Shown here piece by piece: positions 1 through 10,100 of a stretch of DNA of 64,000 nucleotides (positions within the stretch are counted from its first letter, which is position 1; each line of letters starts with the position of its first letter). The translations under genes were made by a program, and so were the position numbers. This stretch comes from Amoebophrya sp. A120 (Eukaryota > Sar > Dinophyceae > Syndiniales > Amoebophryaceae): contig CAJINV010000002.1 in NCBI GenBank assembly GCA_905178155.1, positions 905,809 to 969,808 of the forward strand, read 5' to 3'. Below the pieces are notes generated by a model. That model did not search any database. It was not told the origin of the DNA and worked only from the letters and a program-made list of their open reading frames with translations.

Positions 1-340
1 CCAGGTAGGTAGAAACGCCAGGAGGGCTGGCAATTCTACTGGAAATCAAGCTAGAAGCGCAAGCGCCATGGCATTCGTGCCAGAGATCGAAGATCCCTAC
101 AGGAAATTTAAGTAGAAATGCCAGCAGGCCTGGCATTCCTACAGGAAATCGAAGCAGAAATACCAGGAGGTCTGGCATTCCTACAGGGAATCCAGGCAGA
201 AATACCACCTCAGCCGGCATTTCTACTGGGAATCAAGGCAGAAATGCAAGGCCCAGCATTTCTACTGAGAGAGAATCAAGGTAGGCAGAAAGGCCCGAGC
301 CGGCATCCTCGCCCGGAATCCAGGTAGAAATGCCTCGGCC
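1..340. repeat. Degenerate tandem repeat, unit about 42-50 bp
   Basis: Seven or so imperfect units, each running through a 'GGCATTCCTACAGG' core followed by 'AATC' and 'GCAGAAATGCC'. Units vary in length and sequence. The array continues beyond the left edge. An open frame across it is only the translation of the repeat and is not called as a gene. Confidence 0.8.
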
Positions 341-1380
341 GGCATTAGGGTACCCGCATCGCGCGCGCAGCGCGCGCGAAGAATTATTTCGCATGGCCTA
401 CGGCGACACAGGCAGCCGCTTTTGCTTCCTTTGAAGGGCGTGGGTGGGAGCGCGCATGGACATGGGACATGCGCGACAACGCAAATTGCTTCTAATCCTG
501 GAAAGGATTAGACAGGCGCGCGGCGCGCGCCGGCAAAATTGCAAAACCCAACAGGAGCTCGAAGGAGAAACACTGTACCGGGCCCGGCATTCTTGAAAAG
601 CTCCGCCCTAGCACAAACGGGCCTGCCCTACCCCTAAGCAACCAGAAACCATATTAACTCGCGCGCGCAGCGCGCGCGGAGTTTTTTCTCGGCTTCCGGC
701 TCCGAATCCGGTTCCCAGACAGTTTTTGCCGTCCGCCACTTCCCGGGCGGGGCCGTAGCAACAAAAAGCGCGCGAACCTAAAAAAACTTTTGCAACCCAG
801 ACGAGAACGAGAAGCGCCCCCCCCAGAATGAGAAACGCCATGCCGGTCACAATTTACCTCGTCTCACTGGCCTTCGCGACTGGGATAAAGCGAAAAAATA
901 TAATATAAGCACTCTATCCGTTCCCGTTCCTCGGTGTAGTTGCTGCATAAAATCAATCGGGTGCTCGCTTCTACTTGAGGCGACCGAGTAACAAATGTTT
1001 AGCGTATTATTTATGATATGCTCCTGCTTGTGAGTTTTATGATATGCTCCTGCTTGTGAGTACTTAGCTGGTGGTCTGTGCCTCAACTGACCACCAGCGC
1101 ATAAAACCAATTCGAGCTGTGTTCCTTTTTCTCGGTACAACCGAAAAAAAAACTTATAATGATTTTCGTACTATAAAAAAAAACCCACTGGAAAAACAAC
1201 ACTCATTCTCATTCCGCGCAATTTCGGGCAAGGTCATCACGATCCGAGGTCCTGGTCGACACTTTCTGAAGATGAAAATAGAATGAAAAGAAACTCCGGC
1301 TTCAGCATCGCAGAGGTTGTGCACTAGCTTCAGACGCTGCAGCACCACCAGCAGTTGTGCTGCGCTAACTTTATTTGGTA
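341..1380. other. Gene-poor stretch with palindromes and a 26-bp duplication
   Basis: No convincing gene. Near-identical GC palindromes (GCGCGCGCAGCGCGCGC) lie at about 360-377 and 661-678, and a related one at about 512-530. A 24-bp block is repeated with 26-bp spacing at 1011-1034 and 1037-1060. ORFs here are short and lack recognisable domains. Confidence 0.5.
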
Positions 1381-2226
1381 TTACTGACCACCTACCATCT
1401 GGCACTGAGACGGAGCCGCCGCCAGGGCCAGAACGAGTTCTGGTTCGTGTTTCCAGATTACCTCGGCCTCCTCTTTCTCGAGCTGTTCAAGGTCGTCGCA
1501 CAAGCGTCGCTGGGATTGGTTAGCCATGCACCACGTTCCTCCGCCGTTCACCGCAGCGACGCCAGCGACCGATAAAGCGGCCAAACACCCTGTTGTCAGG
1601 GGAGGACAATAACCGGAAGTCACGCACGCCAAAGCAAGCGGCCCGACACCCAGCGTGGCTACTGGAACGGCAGCCAGTTGCGCATCCTCGGCGCTCTGGT
1701 GTTTCTCACGGACATCTCGTAGCCACAGGGCCTCAATATCTCGGCGCCGACCTTGGATCTCGTGGCGGGCCAGGGACATGTGGGCGATTACCAGCTCGAG
1801 CTCATACAGGCCGGGCTCGTCTTTCAAAACCGGTATCGCATCCCCAAGTTGGTAGTAGACTCGACCGCCAACGGCAAGTCGTTTGGCGCCGTCGGTGCAT
1901 TTCGGTTTGATTCGGTATTGCGGGAAGGGGGGATGGTGGTGCAAGGTCGTGCCATTCGGACCCTGCATCCAGGCCGGCGCAAAAGGGACAACGGCCTGCA
2001 GTGGAGTGGTTCGCAAATCGTTCATGGCTTGGTTGAGGCGTATCACTGGGATGAAGGCCAGACCGTCTTCAGCATTGTGCCGCGGGTCTGCTTCGAACAC
2101 GACCAGGCCCTCTGCTGGAATTGCGTGCCTTTCGTGCGTCAGCCCGTTTACGACCGTGATATGCGTTCTCGAATTACTAGGGGTTGGAGCGGAACTTCTT
2201 GCACCCCCTCGGCGGCGGCACCGCAA
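1381..2226 (-). CDS. Hypothetical protein, 281 aa
   Basis: A single open frame with no recognised family. The N-terminal two thirds is mixed and moderately charged. Around residues 190-240 is a Gly/Ala/Val/Cys-rich hydrophobic stretch that could span a membrane once, followed by a short Glu/Lys-rich, possibly coiled-coil segment. The far N-terminus is Arg-rich and the true start may be a later Met or lie in an upstream exon. No introner is present, unlike the larger genes to the right. It could be part of a decayed mobile element, given the RNase H gene 1.5 kb away on the same strand. Low certainty that it is expressed. Confidence 0.4.
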   Translation of the reverse strand: MRCRRRGGARSSAPTPSNSRTHITVVNGLTHERHAIPAEGLVVFEADPRHNAEDGLAFIPVIRLNQAMNDLRTTPLQAVVPFAPAWMQGPNGTTLHHHPPFPQYRIKPKCTDGAKRLAVGGRVYYQLGDAIPVLKDEPGLYELELVIAHMSLARHEIQGRRRDIEALWLRDVREKHQSAEDAQLAAVPVATLGVGPLALACVTSGYCPPLTTGCLAALSVAGVAAVNGGGTWCMANQSQRRLCDDLEQLEKEEAEVIWKHEPELVLALAAAPSQCQMVGGQ

Positions 2227-3752
2227 CGTCGCACTGCCAACTTGGACGGCACCAACGGCAGGAAGAAGCGACGAAGAGCCCAGAAGTGCGAAATGAAAAT
2301 AAGCAGAAAGAAGGAGGAGGAGGATCCTTCACACCTGTTTTTAGCTATACGCATTGCTATCAAGTGGAACATGATGTCGCAGACCACCCGGAGGAAACGA
2401 GCAGGGAGGCACCGCTCTCAGGAGAAACACCTAATCGGCCAGCATTGTCTCCCGTTCCTTGTACCAATCGCGCCATAATGCAACTACATCTCTTCGAGTC
2501 GCGGGCACTGAGGTACACTGTTGCAGCTTCTTCTCTTCGAGCCGCGGCCGGGTGCGCGCCGTCTGCTCACAAGCTTACCCTCTGTGGTGCGGCTGTCTAC
2601 TCTGGGACGGTCCGGGGCTTGGGCGAGTTTAGGGTCATATCGGGCACCATATATGTTAGGTGCTTGTCCCTTAACTCTGTAGACACTTCGCTGCCTCCGC
2701 CCTGGAGCAGCTTGCGGCAGAGCTCACCTCCCGTTTTTTGTCACGATCAGGCGCTTCAAGGTGCTAGCTTTTGTGACCCACTAGCGCCTTTTCTCGGTTG
2801 GATCTGGCCGGACCTTCGTCTTGTTCTACAAAGTCCACATCTACTATATTAAGATGTGGCCTTTACCTTCGCACGCGGACTATCTGAGATTCTTCCACAC
2901 AGGCAGCATACTGGAGCGCGGAGAATCAAGATATTGATGAGTCTGTAGCTTGAATCAAGAAACGATGTGGATAAATCGGCAATCTCTATTTGAGAATAAT
3001 CAATATCAGGATCTATCGACATCTCAGCGGCTCGGTGTTCGGATGAATATCTAGCCGCCTCGACTCGCCTCGGTGCGGTTGGTTTTCTTGACCTACATCT
3101 TGGCGTGGCCTGTTGTTTTCGTTCTTGCGCTTCCGTTTGCGGAGGAGGATGTGGCGCCACGGCCTTGCTTAGCTCGCTCGCGGGATGAAGAAGTGAAGAA
3201 AAGACCGACTACGAACATCTGCCGCGCCCTCTCTCTCAAAAGTTGTTCTTGTTATGCTTTTTCATACTTAGTCACGTTCCTGTAGTTGCTCGCAGCCCAC
3301 CGTTGTAGATTTGTTTGCATTTTGCGTTGTGCTACTGCTTCCAACTGATTCAGACGCTGACGCCTTCACGGGAGGCTCCTGAAAGAAAATTATTTTATTC
3401 GAGACCGCTAGACTAAGTTTTTTGCCTCACACTACACGCGGCGCATTTCCACTTTCACCTACTTCTCTTCCAGCTCGGCCACCGTCTGTCGGTTTTCGCA
3501 TGTCAGTGTAGAGCTGGTGCTTGCGTGCGCTGCGCCTCGGGAAAGGTTCCGGTCCGCCCGCCCTAACACCCCTCGCCCTTGGATGCTTTGCCCGCTCGCC
3601 TTCGCCCTTCACCTCCACACTAGACGTCCAGCGCGGAAGCACAGCGTTCAGGATTTCGGTGGTTGTGGTCGCAAGTTTCTAGTCACGGTCTATAGCCAGT
3701 TTGAGGTCTTTCATCACCTCAACACCCGTTTTCCATCCTACCATCGGTCTTT
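2227..3752. other. No supported gene
   Basis: Several overlapping ORFs of 60-220 codons on both strands, none with a recognisable motif. No introner and no clear repeat seen. Confidence 0.4.
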
Positions 3753-4972
3753 CTACACTTCTCGCACCCATGGCGCGAGTTTGTCGATGAGCGCAGCGCT
3801 CACCGCTGATCGGATTTTTTCCGGTTCGTATGGTGTAGCTTCTTGTTTTTCGGTCACCGGGTGGCACTGTATGGCGGATCGCACACCACTTGGTAGTACG
3901 CCCGGGTAGATGTCTCCTACCTCTTTATAAAAATTGAGAAATTGCGGCACACTGCTGGGCTTCTTGATCAGATAAATTCTGAAGCTTAGCTTTTTGATTC
4001 TCGGCTGACTGAGGTACTTAGTGCGGATTTGCGGGATTTCCGCTGCCTGGCAGTCGAATAGCAGATGGCCAGTGGTCGGCACTGTCCTGCTCTTGCAGAG
4101 GGGACACACCATCACCACCCCGCCCTCGGCTTCTTTGTCATGCAAGATTTTGCCCATGCCTAGACGCCCTCTATGTGTTGTCCCTACCCATATCGGGAAG
4201 ATTATACTATTGACGAAATTCGGCCACCCTTCGCTACTCTGATAGGGCCCGATCTGTCTTGCTCTCTCTAGTAAGTAGGGGTGTGCAGAGGATCCTGCGT
4301 CATACTTGTTCAAGATTTTCTCTTCTAGAAGCCTGCGAAGCAAATTTGCAGTCAGCGCTTTCCTATACAACTCTCTACCCACCTCTTCTCCCCGCTGGTG
4401 ATCGAGCCCCTGCGTCGCCATCTCGTCCGCCCAGTCGTTGTAGTAGTTGCCCAAATGCGACCCTGTCCATGCAAATTCAAAAGAGCATCCTGGAGCACAT
4501 GCCGCTTCTAGTTTTTCTAGTTCTAGCACCACCATGATAATCATGGGGTTGCTACGGTCTCTGTATGCCTTCAGGGCCATTAGCAGCCCGTTGCTATCTA
4601 TGTAAAACTTATGCTTCTTAATTCTTCGAAGGGTGGTAGGATCGACCTTATTGATCAACTCGCGAATGTGATGGATAAGACCAAAACATTCGCCATCAAA
4701 AGAATCAGGATCCGCTTCTGGGATCTCTGACACGATGCCGCAACAGCTCACCACCAGGGGAGCGGGGGTCTCCTCCTGGAACTTGCATCCCGTCCAGGAG
4801 GCACCGCCCCCGCTGCCCGTTTCTCCTTTTGCTCCTCCGTCTGTGCATGAGACCATTACTGTTGGATCTGCTATGGCCCGCTGGATCTCGGCCTCTGTGA
4901 TCTGGGAGATCAGCAGCCTGCACTTGTCTTTCAGCTTGTGGTCGTCTCCGCATGCTGCAGGGTCTGGGACCC
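3753..4972 (-). CDS. RNase H1-type domain plus CCHC zinc motif, retrotransposon-like
   Basis: Counting from the Met at 4856 (367 aa), the frame shows the four acidic positions of a type-1 RNase H: Asp6 in SCTDGG, Glu56 in FDGECF, Asp87 in YIDSNG and Asp144 in WADEMA, the last preceded by a Gly-His-like TGSHLGN segment. About 105 residues downstream is CPLCK...GHLLFDC (Cys251, Cys254, His264, Cys269), a C-x2-C-x9-H-x4-C cluster like those at the C-terminus of non-LTR retrotransposon ORF2 proteins. The frame stays open upstream to about 4972, where the minus strand reads CTTATTTTCAG, a good 3' splice site, so an earlier exon is likely. I see no reverse transcriptase domain nearby. It is either the surviving 3' part of a LINE-type element or a domesticated RNase H. 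All catalytic acids being intact argues for recent activity or host use. Confidence 0.75.
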
Positions 4973-5016
4973 CTGAAAATAAGCAGAAAGAAACAACATG
5001 CTAGCAACTGCAGCAC

Positions 5017-6301
5017 TTTGAATATTGCAGGACCCGAGATGAAAAGGCGAAAACATCTTTGTCTTGTATCAGATAAAAGAGCTGCTGTATAATATTTGTT
5101 ATTGTTTGTTAATGTTTGTTGGTCTATTTCGTGCGTAGCGCTAGCGTTACACGACGGACGGCGACAATTATTTTGTTTCAGATGAAGTGCTGTAGAGCGA
5201 TTGCTCGTTTAAATAAAAAAAGTAGCTGTAGTGAAGATAATCCCTGTTGTCTGTATAACTTCTTCTTGATGGAAATCCTAGCAGCAGATTTTACACGTAG
5301 AGCAGCAATGAACTGGTGAGGTTATGTGACCCTCGGGAGGATTCAAGTTCAACTTCAATACTTCAATTGATTTAGGTTACTCTTGAAATAAGCTTATAGG
5401 ATTGTTGAGAAGTAGACGCGAAATAGAGCGGATGAATTTGTAGTACTTGATGCTTGAGCAATGTGTTGATGTTGTCGAAGAAAACGACTCCAACTTTGAC
5501 CTGTATAATGTACGTGGTTTCCTGAAGAAAATTATGTCCGGCAAGGTCTAGCATTAGCAACATGAAAACAGGGCTCTTTTGTATCAAACTTCCGCAATGA
5601 GAACATCACAGTGGTACCACGTCAGCGCTCTGTGGTACCAAACTGTCGCCCTAGCGGCACCGATGGATCACCAAAACAGAATTTTGGCATAACTTCTTTC
5701 GCCAATAGGATCGATTGGTTCGTCTTTCGTGCAATCATTCTTGCAGGTGGTGATCTAGGTTGTTTTTGTTTTTCTTGTTCCGAAATTTGACATTCATATT
5801 GATCATGATCGTACTATGTGAGAAGTCGATGAGCAGGCATCTAGATCAAATTTATCTTCCTCAAAACTGTTTCTGACCAAAGGCCTGTTTCGCGATCTTT
5901 GTTTCGTGCGGTACGAAGATTTGAAATGAAAAACACTCGATGTTGGGACCTGTCACCAAGCGGAATTGCGTTGGTCTTTCCGCCCATGATACCATCTCAA
6001 CACAAGGCCGTGCAAGTAGATTTTATATTGTCTTGTTGCTCTACTGTCCGGATCTGACGTTTTACAAAAATGCGCCTACATCTAGTACCGCCCACATGGA
6101 GGGTCAACATTCCAACGCATTTTTGCAATCTGAAGTGAAGAACATTACGGAGGGTTCATGTTGTCCTCCTACTTCAAAACGCATTGGCTTTTGATCTGGG
6201 TCGTGTTTTTTAGCCGCCGCGGACGGCTCCTTCGTAGTTGCAGGACTTTGTTCGGAAAAAAGGAGACAAGTAATAGATACTACTTCATGATCTTCCACCT
6301 C
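5017..6301. other. No supported gene
   Basis: AT-richer sequence with a TTTGTTA-type short repeat near 5090-5120. Only short ORFs. No introner element detected. Confidence 0.4.
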
Positions 6302-6925
6302 CTATGCTCCTCCCTTCTTGGATTTCGACGGCGTGGGTAGGTCCGAAATCAGACTGCTGCCGACAGCTACCCGAGCACTGGGACTGCCACGACTGGGGTC
6401 TTCATGCTCAACTACTTGTGGTTCATCTGCTGCTGCACCGTCGTAGTGAGTATTCTTCCTCTTCGGCGTAGTATTTCCAACACGAACGGCAGTAGTGTCT
6501 CCACCTCCACCAACTGCGCCATCCTGCTGTCGCCCATTGCTTGTGGTCGTCGCGCCTGCTGACCGCTGACGCCAGAAACTTCTACTCTTCGCTTTATTTT
6601 CAACATTTTTGTTTTCGCCCGCTGCGCCGCGGCTTGATGCAGATTGATGCTGTTCGGATGAAAAGTTACACTCCTCTGTGTGTGGGAAGATGTTGCTGTC
6701 GTCATTTTCGGTGATGCAATTGTGGTTCATCATCTTCGAGATGTTGTCATCTTCCTCTCGCGTCGACGCACTTTTTCGTCGAGTACTTTTCTTCGAAGGA
6801 GCTGCCATCGAAGGCTGGCCTGCTGCTCTTGGAGCGGAGGGGTCGGGTGCAGAAGCAGGAGGAGTTGTTCTTCCGCTAGCAGGGGCGACGACCTGGTGTG
6901 ATCGACGTCGTGTACGTGATGACAA
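6302..6925 (-). CDS. Basic low-complexity protein, 207 aa
   Basis: One open frame ending in SKSKKGGA. It is rich in Ser, Arg, Lys, Thr and Gly, with basic clusters (SSRTRRRSH, KKSTRRKS) and no predicted membrane segment or known domain. The composition suggests a disordered, possibly nucleic-acid-binding protein, or the C-terminal exon of one. The start is uncertain, since upstream exons between 6926 and 7126 cannot be excluded. No introner interrupts it. Confidence 0.4.
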   Translation of the reverse strand: MSSRTRRRSHQVVAPASGRTTPPASAPDPSAPRAAGQPSMAAPSKKSTRRKSASTREEDDNISKMMNHNCITENDDSNIFPHTEECNFSSEQHQSASSRGAAGENKNVENKAKSRSFWRQRSAGATTTSNGRQQDGAVGGGGDTTAVRVGNTTPKRKNTHYDGAAADEPQVVEHEDPSRGSPSARVAVGSSLISDLPTPSKSKKGGA

Positions 6926-7126
6926 TGAAGAGCAACAGGAAGAGCGTGAGTGTGTTGTTGATTTTTCACAACAGGAATTCCATCATAATGTAGTTAGACC
7001 AAAGGTTATTTGTCATTCTCATCATGGGATGTTCGATCCTTATGGAAGAAATGAATTATTGGAACCTTCAGCTTCACGATCAAACATCAATAACCCTAGC
7101 CGATAAATTGTAATTGAATACAGCAG

Positions 7127-10100
7127 CTATACGTCGTCCTGGGCAGAAGTAGCAGCAGCAGCTCCTCTGATGTCGTGTTTCCTTTCTTCGCCAGATTTAC
7201 TTGGCTCATCCTTCGTCTGGGCGCCTCGTGTGGTGTCACCGTCTTTTTTGTCGGCACAACTGCTACTTTTCCCCGCCTCTGGACCTGCCCCGCTTCTCCC
7301 TTGGTCCTTTTCCCCCTTTTCCACCGCTTTCCCGAGCATCACGCCCAGTAGCGAGACGTCCTTTTCTAGTTCTTCGGCCTCTTTCTCCAAAACCTTCAGG
7401 TTCTGGTCCAGTGTGTCCGTTCGCTTCATGTCAGCGGCCATCAGAGCCGCGATCACTTGCGAGAATCCATCATCTATCCTGTGCAAAAGTATCGTACTCG
7501 TAGTAATTGCTGTCATGCATTACAATTTTTTTCCCGAAGGTAAATCCGTATGAGAAATTTTATTTCTCATGCTGAGGAAATTTGTAATGCATTTATACGA
7601 GTACGATACTTTTGCAATGCATATCATCTCCACCGCCACTTCCTGCCGCTGGCAACGCCCGGTTGAGCCACTCCTTGTCTGGTTCCGGCGCCGCAGCGGA
7701 ATTTTCGCCTCCTGTAGCCATGAGTTCCGCGGATGCGCTGAGTTCCTCTTCCAATTTTCTCAACTCTAACTGCCACATGGCGACCGCGGTGAACAGCTGG
7801 AACCTGCGCTGTACGGTCTCGGCGAGAATTTTCAGCTTCTCTACCTGTTCTACGTCTTCAATCTGGAACTCGGAATATGAGAGTGCACAACTTCGCCTCC
7901 CCCTCATTCGTGTAGCATGAACGGCAATACAAGCGTCAGTAAGAGTGTTGGCTTTGCATGACAAATTTGCACAGGACGAGTATAGTACTGTTTGGGCTTT
8001 TCTGGAGTTTGTCATGCAAACAGTGCCAAGGGGCAGCGCCTGGATTTGGTAGTAATTTACATGACAAATGAGGGAAGGGGGGAGTTATGCACTGTCATAC
8101 GTAAATCAGTTTCGTCACAAAATCCTGCGGCTTGAACTCGTCCCACTTTATCCTGTGCAAAAGTATCTGATACTCGTATTGCAATTACAAATCCTTTTCT
8201 TAAGCAGGTCAATCCACATTACAAATTTTATTTCTCATGCTAAGGAAATTTGTAGTGCATTCATACGAGTACTACGATACTTTTGCAGTTCATACACTTC
8301 ACGCCCTTGCGATTATGCATGGCAAATATCGAAGATCTGGGTCCTCTGGAGGAATGCGCATGTTTGTCATGCTTGTCTGGCATGAATCCGAGGTTTGTGA
8401 TGCATGTTGTGCACCACAAACAGCCCCTCTTACCTGCCATGAAAAAATGCGGAAATTTGTCATGCGTAAAAATAGAAATACGCACCACATAGCACGACCT
8501 CAAGAATCTGTCATGCGTAGCTCCGTACTGCAGTGCGCCCACCATTCTTTATTCACAGACTGGCATCACAAGTTCTTTCCAGACGCAGACACTACATATT
8601 ATGTGCAGCTGATAGCCCTCCTTGTAGAGCAAAAACTGCGGCGTGCCGCGGGCCATCGGGAGCCCTGGAGGAAAATCGTTCTGCTCCACATTGATGCGCA
8701 GAAACCGCACCGGATCAAGAAAAGCGAACTCTTGCAGGCGGGCCTGATTTATTTCATTGCAACATTATGTACATGCTCCAGGAGCGGTCTTTGTGCAGTA
8801 TTTGATGTGTACAACGTGAACCTTCACATGATCATCAAAATACACAATAAATCGGAATCACGTATTGAGCACATGGCAACATCTTGCACGGAATGGTACA
8901 TGGTTTTATGTTGTACCAAGCTCTCCATCATGGGGCGCATGAGGAAGCACAGAAAGCAGGTTTCCTATTACAGTGCACAACCCTTCCTCCCCCTCATTTG
9001 TGATGCAAATTCCAAGTCTACCTTTTGCCTGTTAGCACTTTTTGCATGACAGATTCCGAAAGCCAAAACAGCACTGCAATCCTCTAGGAATTTGTCATGC
9101 AAAAGCAGCATCTTTGCCACTTGTGTTGCTGTTCATGCAACACAAAGGTGGGGGAGGGGGAGTTGTGCTGTTTCATATTTCCTCGTACATCTGCAAAACC
9201 ACGGGGTACTCGTGCGAGTCTTCCATCACAAACTGCTCGATATCCTGTGCAAAAGTATCGCACTCGTAGTAATTGCAGTCATGCATTACAGATCTTTGTC
9301 TTAAACTAAATCCGCATTACAAATTCTATTTCTCATGCTGAGGACATTTGTAATTCATTTATACGAGTACGATTACACTTTTGCAATGCATACTCGAATT
9401 GCGCCGCGGAGATAGTCTGGATACCCTTTTCCTTGATAACAAAGTCCTCCTGCGACACGAATTCGTAGAAGGGTTTCACGGTGGTCTGGACAAATTCCTT
9501 CATCTCTATTAAAAGATCCTTTTCTGCCGCCCTCGCAGCCATTTTGCGCCGTTTCAACTCTTCGAGAGAAGATGTTGATGAATTGGAAGATGAAGTTGAA
9601 GTAGTAGTCCCACTATTATCGTCCGACTTTTGCTCATCAGTTTTCCCTTCTGCAACCGCGGCTGGGTTCGACAAGTTGAACTCGAACTTTCCCTTGCGGT
9701 GCCCCCGGTAGGTCATGAATTTCACCGTGGTGTGCGCGTCAACCGCGAGGTTCTCCTGGATCGTGTAGTAGAACTTGATCTCTTTTGGCAAGCTGTTCCG
9801 GATTTTCCCTGGCTTCAATTTTTGATATGGAGAGAAAAAAGTTTGTCACAGTCACTACCTTGCAGGTTTTGCATTACAAATTTTTTGAGCATCGCAACTT
9901 TTCCTTGTATTGCAGAAACACTAGCGAAATCCCTTACGAAGTTTGGCTGTGATGCATTTTTACGCATGACAGAAAGTTTTGTATTGCAAAAATGCGCATG
10001 AGTGATCGTGACGAACTTTTTTTGGTTGATATTTGATGCGGCATCTTCTCTAAGTCCTCGTCCGTTTTCGGCATGTCCGGTATCCCGATGATTTGCGACC

